From: Xanthostigma xanthostigma
Taxonomy: Eukaryota; Arthropoda; Insecta; Raphidioptera; Raphidiidae
Direction: 5' to 3'
DNA: 64,000 bases
Assembly (NCBI GenBank): GCA_963575645.1
Contig: OY754465.1
Coordinates: 34,173,501 to 34,237,500 of the forward strand
The translations under genes were made by a program, and so were the position numbers. The first letter of the stretch is position 1; the number at the start of each line of letters is the position of its first letter. The notes beneath the pieces were generated by a model, which was given only the letters and a program-made list of their open reading frames with translations, did not search any database and was not told the origin of the DNA. Shown here one piece after another: positions 17,294-28,000 of the stretch.

Positions 17294-20200
17294 TCAACCT
17301 CCGACGGGTGATGATCCAGACGCTTGATTGGCCTGAGCTCTGGCTATTTCGTCCTTAAATTTTATAATAGTTTCTTTCGCCAATTTTAGTCGGTCTTTAA
17401 GTTCCGCGTTTTGTGACCGTAATTTGGCTTTTGCATTAACTATATTTTTCAGAGTTCGGTCTTTCTTTTCTTCAACTAAAAAAGACACACTGTCTAAGAA
17501 GTCATTGACTTATACCGTTTTTAGAGACTATCTACTGTATTTAACATATATAAAAGACGCGTTGAAGAGGAGAAACACAATATAGATATAGGTATTGAAC
17601 TATTTGAATTAATTCGCATATTTTGATTTACAATGGTCTAACCATTCATATTGACAGTATTGACCCCCGGCCCCATCCTTTGTCATGCTACAGCTAACAG
17701 TCATTCTGCACGAAGTTTTTTATTTAGACCGTGGTAAGATTTTAGAAGTAAAATAAAAAATCTTTACTTACAATCAGTATCATGTTTCCAAGGCGCTAAT
17801 GTTAGTTGCTTTGTACTCGTAAGCAGATGTTGCATTAACTGCGTTGGATCTTGGAAAACTATTTCATCATAACATTCGGATACCAGTCCTTTACTAGCAT
17901 CGATTGAAGTTGTTACAGCACTATGCGTTCCAACATCTCTACCACCATTGGCAGTCGTAGTTTGAAACAGTTTTAGTATGTGGTACATTGTGGTCTGTAA
18001 TAAACGTCTTTTGTTTCAAATCTATTTGACTCAGAACAACAGACAATCGTCTCTACAACTCCAAAGTGTCGCATTACATATTTATAGATATTGTACATTA
18101 CAGACGCTCAATAACATAGGTCACAAGCATTTATACAGACCAACAATAGCTAGAGTTATATGGGCCTAGTACCAATTCAGTTATAGCAATAAATTCTGTA
18201 AGCTTATATTCTGTTTTGAAAAAACATAGGTTTGACAAAATTATAATAGTCCAGTGCATTTAGAAATATTTTATAGGTGTGACCCAAAAATTTCAGATAC
18301 ATTTTTTCTTTTGTTGCTCATTTGAAAGGGTCTTCGATGGAGACCTTAACCCTGAATTTGCGCATTCTCCAAATTGCCCCGTCCGCCGCCATCTTGGATT
18401 TTATTTGTTTTCTTCAACCGCTCATATCTCGTGTTGTAATAATCCAACAGCAATCGTTCTGGTGTCATTGGACTCGTCAGGATTTACTCTTTAATTGAAT
18501 GTCTATCAATTAAAACTCTCCAATGTACTGGAGAAAAGTTATTAGCGTCCAAAGTTACAAGTTCTTTGCCAAAAGTTCTTGCGCCCGCTTTTTCCGCGCG
18601 CATCTTTTTCCAGTGCATCTGAGACCCCCACTGACAATATACTAATTAAAGTAGACTCAATTTACAGTAGGGTCAAGTTGTCAACAGTGGCTCACGCGGG
18701 TACAGTGAATCATTACTAAAAACGAAATAAGATAGATCGATAACGCCATTCTTTTCATAATATAACAATGTATATTTGACGTGAAGTTGTCTATAGTAAA
18801 CGTCAGCCCCGTGTGCTTTTCAGTTCAAGTCATACGTGTAATTGTTTGTTTTTATGTGTCAAAACTTTTTTTTACGAAATAAGCCTTATCGTACTTTAGT
18901 CAATCAAGGGTTAAGGGTACCTACTACTTATTTGCATGTTTTTGTTTCACTGTAAACTGCATATATTTAGGTACATTTTAACGTAACAATTATAATCCAA
19001 ACCTAAACTAAAGTTAAAATTTTTGACGTGAGATATCAAAATAACCGGTCAGTACACAGTGGTTCAAGTAGACTGAGTAGACAGTGAATCATGATCCACG
19101 CTGTATCTAACATTTTTTTTTTTATTTTAACAAAAAAAAGAAAACAAGTGAATCGGCTGTTGTGGCTATTATCACTACAAAATGATTACAATACTGCAAA
19201 AATTACAAATTTATTACTAATAATGGAATTTTACTTATTAGATAGGTAAATATGGTAAGTAACCTAACATTTTACTAATCAACCAGTTAATGTCTGCATT
19301 TTTATTTCATTTCTTTGATAAAGCATCGATAAAACCCATTTTTAATTACAGTGATTCACTGTAAACCTACACAAGACACTGTGTACTCAAGGCTGAACCA
19401 CTGTACCCATCTAGCAGTACACAGTGAATCATTTTCTACTTAAAAAAAAAAAAAAACTTTTATAAAACATTTTCCTTTGTAGATAATAAAAAAAAAATAA
19501 TGAAAAATTAAATTTAAATAACCACACTATACAGATGTCATATTTTAGTTTTCTTGGTACCTTAAAATTTTATGATAATATAGCCAATAGAAAAAAAAGT
19601 GATCCACTGTTGACAACTTGACCCTATTTAAAAAAAAAAATTCATTCCGATCGGTTGATCCCTCGCCCACTAATCCACGCTCGAAGTTGAGCTATTCATT
19701 TCGTGCTATTTTAAAGCCTCTAATACTCGCGCTTCGCGCTGCATTTCTCGCTTTTGTAACTAATATAATGCAAATTAATGAAGACCAACGACATATTCGT
19801 TAAATCTGTGCTAAGAACACGTGTTTTACATTAATTTTTTACTTAAATTTATAACTCAGATCAATAGAGGCGTGTGTGAGTCGCACAAACATGTAAATAT
19901 TTTGAGCCGGAACGAGATTACCCCTCCCCCATTTTTAGGATGCTGAACACGGTGGTGATATTAAAATTTCAGTTTGGGGTTGAGCAACCCCCCAAAACGG
20001 CCAAAAACCACCCCAAACGGGGTTAAACGCGCATTACGTTATTCTCTTTCAAAAAAAAATGTTTCCCCTGTTTTTGAGGATGCTGAGCATGGTGCTAGTG
20101 TTGAAAATTGCCGCCGACTCTCACCAACCCCTCCACCGACCAAATCTCAAACCCAAAACGGGTGAATTTTTTTTCATATCACCAGCAAAATTGGGTTATC

Positions 20201-22055
20201 TCCTCGTTTCAGAGGATTCTGAGATTTGGCCGGTGGAGGGGTTGGTGAGAGTCGGCGGCAATTTTCAACACCAGCACCATGCTCAGCATCCTTAAAAACA
20301 GGGGGAAAACATTTTTTTCGGAAAGGGAATAACGTAATGCGCGTTTAACCACATTTGGGGGTGGTTTTTTGGTCGTTTTGGGGGGTTGATAAACCCCAAA
20401 TTGAAATTTTAATATCACCACCGTGTTCCGCATTCTCGAAAATGGGGGAGGGGTAATCTCGTTCCGGCTCTAAATAATTACATGTTCGTGCGACTATTAA
20501 TGTAAAACACGTGTTCTTAGCACAGATTTAACGAATATGTCGTTGGTCTTAATTATATTAGTTACAAGAACGAGAAATGCAGCGCGCAGCGCGATTATTA
20601 GAGGCTTTAAAATAGCACGAAATGAATAGCTCAACTTTTAGCGTGGATTAGTGGGCGAGGAATCAACCGATTGGGATGATTTTTTTTTTAAATACTGTAA
20701 ATTGAGTCTACTTTAATTAGTAAATTGTCAGTGGGGGTCTCAGATGCACTGGAAAGAGATGCGCGCGGAAAAACCGGGCGCAAGAACTTTTGGCAAGAAC
20801 TTGTAACTTTGGATGCTAATAACTTTTCTCCAGTATATTGGAGAGTTTTAAGTGATAGACATTCAATTAAAGAGTAAATCCTGACGAGTATAACGACACC
20901 AGAACGATTGCTGTGGGATTATTACAACGCGAGATATGAGCAGTTGAAGAAAACAAACAAAATCCAAGATGGCGGCGGACGAGGCAATTTGGAGAATGCG
21001 CAAATTCAGGGTTAAGGTCTCCATCGAAGACCTTTTCGAATGAGGAACAAAAGAAAAAAGGTATCTGAAATTTTTGGGTCAATTCCTAAATACACTGGGC
21101 TATAATGCATAATATTGATACAAAAAAATTGGTTGTCTGTAAAGTCGGTTTACGGACGATAGGTTTACGTGATAACGTCATAAAGAAACATTGATGAAAA
21201 ATTGCATACTTTTATGAGTTACACTTTTCGGAACGTTACACTTTTTCGTGCATGCAGCCGGTGTTTCATCAATTTATAAGACGTTATCACGTCAAAAATT
21301 TAGTATTCTTGAGAGAAAAATATTACTATAAAAATATTGAATTACCGGTCGTTCATTCGGATCATGAAAATAAATTTTGATAACAATTTCAAATTCTCCC
21401 CAACCGGTTTCAGTAACCTCGTAAGGCGGTTTAGTTACTATTCTGTTCGGATTTGCATAGCTTTCGTGCAATTTAAAATGAACTTTTTTAATGTAGCTCG
21501 ACATATCCTCGTTGTGATATGGTTTCACGTAAACTGTCCATCTATGTGTATGACCATCCTCTTCTCGCTTCTTTCCAAAGTACCGAGCGACATTTCCATA
21601 AACTATTGGTTTAATAATACAAGTGCCCTGACAAAAAATCAAATTAATATATTAAAATATGTCATAAAAACTACGATATTAACATATGCTAAGCAGACGT
21701 CTAAGCGCTATCATTTTGTAGGGGCTCAATTAGACGCTTCGAATTTTATAACCTCAAACAAATTTGACGAATATTTTTTGTGAACTGTCAGATTGTAGCT
21801 GCTCAACAAAACGACCTACCGTTAAGTCATCGTTAACATTTCAATATACCTATTTGAGTAAAAGTTCTATTTTGTTGTTTTGTCATTAAAATGTAAACTA
21901 ACCTAACTTGTAGCTTGCGTTCATTTGAGAAGTTACCGATATCTTAATATTTATAAACTACTGCATCATAATAAATTTCAAAAACAAAAATTATAAAAAT
22001 AATTTACCTTTATTCTACCGCCAGAATCTGGGCCAAAATCCGTTGGCAGGCTCAT
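17294..22055 (-). CDS. YEATS4: YEATS domain-containing protein 4 (GAS41)
   Basis: Four coding exons: 22008-22055, 21346-21627, 17772-17994, 17294-17493; 753 nt, 250 aa, all GT-AG with matching phase. Exon 1 gives [16 protein letters not shown]; exon 2 carries nearly all of the YEATS domain ([55 protein letters not shown]-like end); exon 3 starts with YHILKLFQ and holds [12 protein letters not shown]; exon 4 is a coiled coil ([20 protein letters not shown]). GAS41 reads acylated histone H3 and is a subunit of the SRCAP and TIP60/NuA4 chromatin complexes; the coiled coil mediates dimerisation and complex binding. The protein is slightly longer than human (227 aa) through a longer YEATS-coil linker and Ser/Gly tail. 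Aromatic cage region is intact (WGEF). Intron 2 is 3.35 kb, almost all repeat. Confidence 0.95.
18240..21110. repeat. Giant palindrome in YEATS4 intron 2
   Basis: The left arm (about 18,240-20,148, interrupted by an insertion at 18,670-19,624) matches the right arm (about 20,218-21,110) in inverse orientation over some 900 bp with scattered mismatches; spacer about 70 bp. Landmarks in both arms: GACCCAAAAATTTCAGATAC, TCTTCGATGGAGACCTTAAC, CACTAATCCACGCT, GGATGCTGA (twice per arm) and CCAACCCCTCCACCG. ORFs of 71 aa appear in mirrored positions (18,279-18,494 plus; 20,867-21,082 minus) because the arms are copies; I do not treat them as genes. Type: fold-back element or inverted pair of one transposon. 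Confidence 0.85.
18670..19624. mobile_element. TA-flanked Tc1/mariner-like non-autonomous element, 955 bp
   Basis: Ends GGGTCAAGTTGTCAACAGTGG and CCACTGTTGACAACTTGACCC form a perfect 21-bp terminal inverted repeat flanked by TA on both sides. The other palindrome arm shows the unoccupied site (CAATTTACAGTATTTAAA), which confirms the boundaries and the TA duplication. Inside, the word ACAGTGAATCAT or close forms recur near 18,703, 19,082, 19,352 (inverted) and 19,425, possibly transposase-binding iterons. No ORF. Confidence 0.9.
21123..21300 (+). repeat. Repeat family A, copy 2
   Basis: Complete short copy: starts AAAAAATTGGTTGTCTG and ends GACGTTATCACGTCAAAAA, with the landmark CAGCCGGTGTTTCATCAATTT before the end. 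It lies between the giant palindrome and YEATS4 exon 2, close to the exon 2 donor. Confidence 0.7.
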
Positions 22056-22316
22056 TTTTTTTTTTTTGTTTGCGAAGTTGAGTAAAACCTGATAATTGCC
22101 AATTGGTAAACTGACAGCACGCAGTACGTCAATTTAAGCGCATGCGCCAAAAACCAGAGAGAAAAGAAGAGAGAGACAGCCAAGAACAACCGCAATAAAA
22201 ATACTAGTTATCTTTTTGAACTTTTTTAATGTCCATTGTTGGAACTTGCGAGAAATAATTAACTGAATGATCCACTTACATTTTTATCTCTGATATACAT
22301 ACTGTTGTAGGATATT

Positions 22317-22777
22317 AACATGTATCATGTTTTAGCCCTGGGGTACTAAATTTTTTTGAGCGTCAATTTTGAGCGTCAATTTTGTTTGAGCGTCAATTTT
22401 GAGCGTCAATTTTTTCCGCGCAACACATAGCTGAGAGACGTATGAAATTTTGAGCGTCATTTCCGAACGTCGATTCCGAGCATCGAGTCCTCCGCGCACG
22501 AAATTTTTCCCAGACAAATTGACTGAAGGTATAGCATTTTCTTTCAAATCCTGGTTTTAACATGTATCATGTTTTAGCCCTGGGGTACTAAATTTTTAAC
22601 ATGTATCATGTTTTTTGAGCGTCAATTTTGTTTGAGCGTCAATTTTGAGCGTCAATTTTTTCCGCGCAACACATAGCTGAGAGACGTATGAAATTTTGAG
22701 CGTCATTTCCGAACGTCGATTCCGAGCATCGAGTCCTCCGCGCACGAAACATATAGTGGAGAAAACATGATACATGG
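22317..22777. repeat. Duplicated block with GAGCGTCAATTTT tandem repeats
   Basis: The block AACATGTATCATGTTTTAGCCCTGGGG plus several TTGAGCGTCAATTTT units and a tail (CGCGCAACACATAGCTGAGAG, GAGCATCGAGTCCTCCGCGC) occurs twice, about 22,317-22,510 and 22,558-22,750. The second copy is followed by AAAACATGATACATG, the inverse of the leading ACATGTATCATGTTTT. The arrangement suggests a MITE with inverted ends and an internal tandem duplication. It lies just upstream of YEATS4 exon 1. Confidence 0.7.
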
Positions 22778-22855
22778 TTGAAATTTTTGGTTCTAGAACA
22801 GAAATTTTTATGGATATTTTTTTTGTTACTAAAAACTAGAGAAACGACACACCAT

Positions 22856-22882
22856 ATAGAATAGAATAGAATAGAATATTTA
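22856..22882. repeat. AGAAT microsatellite
   Basis: About four tandem copies of the pentamer ATAGA/AGAAT. Confidence 0.7.
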
Positions 22883-23023
22883 TTCTGTGAGCTGCAATAA
22901 CAACATAGAACATGTCAAATTTAAAATCACACAAAGAAACACATTTAAATAATTTAGAACATGACGTTATTAAGTATTCATTCATATTATGAAAATTATG
23001 AAAATTTAAAAATGTCACAAGCT

Positions 23024-23300
23024 TTTTGACGTGAAACGTCTTATAAATTGATGAAACACCGGCTGCACGCACGAAAAAGTGTCACGTTCCGCCTGAGCCT
23101 GAGCGTGCAAGCGAGAGCGCGGTATAAGCGATAGAGATGCACGATCGGCCCAAGCGTCGGCTTGTACCTTGTACGCATTTCTCTCTTCTCGCGTGACGTC
23201 AAAGCATAGCGTCAGAGAAGTTCATCAATGTTTCTTTATGACGTTATCACGTAAAACTATCGTCCGTAAACCGAGTTTACAGACAACCAATTTTTTAAAA
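23024..23300 (-). repeat. Repeat family A, copy 3 (inverted, with extra internal sequence)
   Basis: Same ends as the copies at 11,394 and 21,123, inverted: GACGTGAAACGTCTTATAAATTG at the left and CCGAGTTTACAGACAACCAATT at the right. Compared with copy 2 it has an extra internal segment of about 100 bp (GAGCGTGCAAGCGAGAGCGC and following). Confidence 0.65.
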
Positions 23301-23567
23301 ATATTTTTAACGGAAGGGTCTTTATATTAAATGGTAACTTGTTAAATATTTTTATAATGGAATTTAGTGGGCTCTTGAGCACACTGGATATATGTGTTAA
23401 TGATACTGCAAGGTTTATGTTTTATTTTATATGCAACAGACGGAAGTTACAGAGTTGATTGGAGTTGATAACTAGACACGATAGAGTAAAGACGTATACG
23501 AGATCAAAATTGACGTCGAGCGCGAGTTTTAGTAGTGCGGAGAGAAATACAAAGAGTGAGTCAAAAT

Positions 23568-24134
23568 TAGTGATGTGCCGGATCGTTAAAAATGCATATC
23601 CGCGGATACGGATCTGAATACGGATATTTGGTTTCAAGATCTGCGGATACGGATATTTGGTTTCAAGATCCGCGGATACGGATACGGATCTTAACTTTCT
23701 TAGAGTACGCGGCGGTAAATATTGCACATCGACCTTTGGAAAGAGATTGTTATGGGAAAAAGTAATTGACTTCTTTAAGAGTTAACTCTCATAACAGTTT
23801 GTCTCTTTCCAGAGATCGATGTGCAATATCTCATTATAAAGATAGTTTTTTATTAGTACCTTTGAGTTATGTACTATTGGTATGGTACTCACTACGATAA
23901 ATTTTTGCAATATAAAGTTGCCAATGCCAAATACGATTTTAAGAAATAAAAAATAATCTGAATGGAATTTAAGTTTTTCATTATTACCTAATCACCTATA
24001 TATATAAAATTTCATCTATGAATTGAAAATTAATAAGGTAAAAGATCCGCCATAAAACTAACGGATACGGATCCGGATCTTTCTTCTCCCTCGGATATCC
24101 GCGGATACGGATAGGGATATCCGGCACATCACTA
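23568..24134. mobile_element. hAT-type MITE with GGATACGGAT subterminal repeats, 567 bp
   Basis: Left end TAGTGATGTGCCGGAT at 23,568; right end ATCCGGCACATCACTA ending 24,134, forming a perfect 14 to 16-bp inverted repeat. Flanks GTCAAAAT and ATCAAAAT form an 8-bp target duplication with one mismatch. Near both ends the word CCGCGGATACGGAT recurs, with a tandem GGATATTTGGTTTCAAGATC pair at the left, typical of hAT subterminal transposase sites. No coding content. Confidence 0.8.
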
Positions 24135-24465
24135 ATCAAAATTAAGAGTAGGTAGATAGAATTTGGAGAGTGATTAATCAATTACGAGAGTGTTTTTAAA
24201 CTTCGAGACGATCATTTCAAAGAGGGACAGTGAGACGAATGACGGAAGTGAAATAATATTATTCTAATATTTTTGTTAATTCACAAATGTATACAAGTAA
24301 TTTTTGTGCTTATTTTTCACATTAAATTAATTCAACTAACTAAAACTATAATTGTTATTTATGTATAACACTGTGTAGGTATATTTTCAATCAACCTCTT
24401 TAAAAATAACTAAAAATATTCTTTAAAAAATTTGGCTATATGATTAATTTACTGATTACCACATA

Positions 24466-24688
24466 AATAAAATATAGTTTAAAAAAAACTAAAAAACACG
24501 CTTTATATCGGACTAAAAAGTAAAAAATAATTGTTTTAAAATAAGCTTAAAAAGCGTGGGGCGCTCGATGTACGAAAATGTGGAACAAAGCGCCCCACGC
24601 TTTTTAAGCTTATTTTAAAACAATTATTTTTTACTTTTTAGTCCGATATAAAGCGTGTTTTTTAGTTTTTTTTAAACTATATTTTATT
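24466..24688. repeat. Near-perfect 100-bp-arm hairpin
   Basis: Arms 24,466-24,565 and 24,589-24,688 are almost exact complements (landmarks GCTTTATATCGGACTAAAAAG, TTTTAAAATAAGCTTAAAAAG, GCGTGGGGCGCT) around a 23-nt loop. It lies downstream of the ferlin stop. It may be a MITE; if transcribed it would fold into a long hairpin that could feed small-RNA pathways. Confidence 0.8.
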
Positions 24689-24956
24689 TTTCACTTTTTA
24701 GTTTGAGGATCTATAAAAGAATTTATTAATCCTGGGGGTCCTAATAAGGATAATGGGAAACTGTTATCAAATTATTGCATTGTCATCGGACCTTGATACG
24801 TATGCAAAGTTTCAAATTAATCAGACTTCGGGAAATTGGTGAAAATTATGCTCAAAGATTCCGTTACATACTTACAACCCAAACTAATATAAAGCGTTTA
24901 AAAACAGTGTAAGCATTTTGAAAAATAATAATAATAATAGGATTTAAGTACACATT

Positions 24957-24975
24957 TTTTTTTTATTATTTAAAC
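24957..24975 (-). promoter_or_regulatory. Possible poly(A) signal / A-tract after the ferlin
   Basis: On the minus strand, about 60 bases after the ferlin stop codon, AATAATAAAAAAAAAATG contains AATAAA and a 10-base A run. It could be the gene's polyadenylation signal or the remnant tail of a retrocopy; the sequence alone does not decide. Confidence 0.35.
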
Positions 24976-25030
24976 TTATTACATAATATAATAAAAATAC
25001 GCAGCTGTCATAAAACTACAGTACCGTTAT

Positions 25031-28000
25031 CTATATTTTCTTTAAATTATGAACCATCAACCGACTTACAATATCAGGTATTTTAAAAACTAAGATGATT
25101 ACAATAATTGGTATTGAACAATACCATAAAATTTTTAATGGGCTAAAAATGCTAAAATTTAGTTTACGTTTAGCATAAAACCACGTCATTTTTAGGGGAT
25201 TTTTGAAGAATGATAACGAATAATCAGGTCTATCAGGTTCAGGAAGTTCGTCCCGTCCTACACCAAGTGGATTTTTTCGAGCTTCGTACTTAGTTAGCAA
25301 ATCGAATTCTGCTTCAACTTTTCCGGCAAGATCATACTGGCATGAATTTTCATTATAAATTTTGAACGGCCACCAACCTTTTGCATGTTTCATTTCAAAT
25401 AAATTACATTTTTCATCAGTTTTTTCAAGACTGCAACTTTCATGTTTCTTTGCACCTTGACAAAAATGTTCAAGATCTAATGTTAGCGTACCTAAAAAGT
25501 CGTTACTGAAAAGCACATCACTATCCCATACTTGCAACGTTAATTTACAGGGGACTTTCTTTTCAATATTATTGCTATTAATTACAATTTTATGTTCAAT
25601 CGTATCGTAGTTGAAATTAAACACAAAACGCCAATTGAAACTTCCATCGCCAGTTAAGGAATAATAATGTATATCTGTTTTTTGGCAATCGTTGGCATCA
25701 GAAAGCCAACCTTGTACATAAATGTCAGATTTTACATCCAAATAGAAATCGTCCAGCACAACATTTTTGGTGTTCCATATAATTACACGAAGTTCATATT
25801 CAACTGGTTGTCTTGGAGATATAAAAACAGGTAACGGGAGGGGTATATAAGTTTCGTGGGGAAAAATATCAACCCACATCTGCAGTTTTCCTTGTTCGAT
25901 GCCCGGGTATATCGAATTGAATAATGATCTCGTTTCAATATGTTCCGGTACAAGTTGGCATCCCACTAGGGGAATTTCATTCCACCGTTTCAATGCAGCT
26001 ACACTTAATATCTCCCTATTATCCATATGTTTTTCTTCGGTAAACTGAAATGTTATAGGTCCAATTGTTACTGAACTGTCAGAGAATATCGGACCTTCGA
26101 CGTGGCTTTGTCTACATAATCTCTGAAGTATTTCTGATGGTTCAACTGAGTCACGCCATGCATTATAACCGTCCGTTTCATATTCTGATTGAAATCCACA
26201 TCTAGCTCTGTGTTTAGTATAAAAACGTTTCTCCAAATCAATTTCTGTTTTACCGATCAATTCAGCTGCATATGTTTTTGAAAATTTATTCCAAGCAGAT
26301 ATTTCTAAGATAGCGTTTTGTGGCAAAGTCCCGTTTAACTGGAACTGCTTTCCAAAAATTTGACCGGCTGGATTAGATTTACAAATATCATCTTCTGTAC
26401 TGTCTATTGTGGAGCCCAATTTGGCAGTAAAATATATGTCTAACATATCAGTACCTCTTGGTAGAAAACACAATCCCTTCACTATGTAAACTCTTACCGT
26501 AAATTGAACGCAATTATTTTTTGGGAAGTTTGCAAAATAACCACTTTTTAAGTCGCAGCTTGTTTTAGTGAATAGGGACGTTTCCGGGGAAGGACATCGA
26601 TAAATTTTAACTGCTCCAATAAACGAACAAACAATATTCCTTTCATCGAGTCTATTACCGATTCGTTGGCCTTTATAAATATCAAAAGTGCGTATATAAT
26701 CGTTAAAATTCGAAAATTCCGGTTGTAATTCAAGTTCGTTTTGATACACGACAAAGCGAGCTTCATTTGGCTCAGACTCATTGTATTTTATTATAGAATT
26801 ACAATATTTTGTCCACCAGTCAAGATCGTTTTCAGTATTTGTGCTCGATTGTGAATTATTTACGCGTCTATCTATTTCTACATTAAGTTCGTCAACTATG
26901 TCGTCTTTTTTATTTCTAAAGAAGCAAGAAAAGATAAATGCAAAAAACTTCTTGAGCAATGTAATCATTTTTCTAGATAAACTCTGTCTCGGCGTTATTG
27001 TTTTTTCCGAATCACTGTCTAAACTAAGAATTGTTTTTATTTCGTCAATGTTAATATATTTCATATCTCTACGCTTTTGGGGAATATTTTTCTTTTTAAT
27101 TTCGGATTCGGTATATGGCCAACAAAGAAATCGTTTTAAAAGCCTTCCGTTCATACCGACATATTTGACACCAGTTTTACAGTCAAATAATTTGGTGCAC
27201 AAAAATGGAAAAACATCTTCATTTTCAGGCAAATCCAAATCAGCAGACTGTATCAAATTATGGAAACTACAATCATTTTTTAAATCCGAAAGCACGGCAG
27301 TCCCGACGATGACATCTGCGCAGGAAATAACAATTTTCAATTTATTCGGAGTTTTTTTGTAATTTCGTATTCCCCAAAACAATATTTCTATCCGATATTT
27401 AGTCATAGCTGGCCGAATGTTCGCTGGTATATCCGTAACTTCAAATGAAGTATCTTTTTTTCTAACTGATCTTGCGTCGGATTCTATTAGCTCAAATGCA
27501 GCGAAGATTCCACCACAAATCTCATTGTTTTCAAATATATGATACCATTGCAACACTATCGGAGAAGATGAAACATTTTCGTGCAACTGTTTTATGACTG
27601 GAAATGCAACAGATCGTCCCAAAAAACGTGCCTGCTTAATTTTGCTTCCACTAAAAGTTTCTATGGTTATTGTCGGCGGATATTTCTTAAGAAAGGCTAT
27701 TGAGCTATGAAGAGTCACACGATCGTATACGAGTGTTTGATCAAAATATGGATCGAACGTGTCAGAAGCAACCGTAGCCATCATACAATACGTTTCTATT
27801 AAAATACGAACGCAAGGATGATTTTGTTTGGACTCATGAAATCCAAATCTAAATCTGCCTGAAAAAATATGTGCTCTAAATTGAAAGTCGTGTTTTTGTG
27901 AGCATCTAATCGTCATTGGAATTCCATTACTTTGATTCAACGGTTCATATTCATATGGAATAGAGCCAAGACAATCCGATAAATATTTTGATAATCCTAG

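Noticed and set aside
17294-17488. Short coiled-coil ORF considered as a separate gene
   Set aside because: It joins in frame (T|AC) to the exon at 17,772-17,994, and both are the C-terminal exons of YEATS4.
18279-21082. Two nearly identical 71-aa ORFs, one on each strand
   Set aside because: They occupy mirrored positions in the arms of the giant palindrome; their similarity follows from the inverted repeat, and there is no family resemblance or splice context.
26781-27362. 193-aa ORF antisense to the ferlin
   Set aside because: Opposite-strand shadow of a long coding region, with hydrophobic low-complexity content and no motif.
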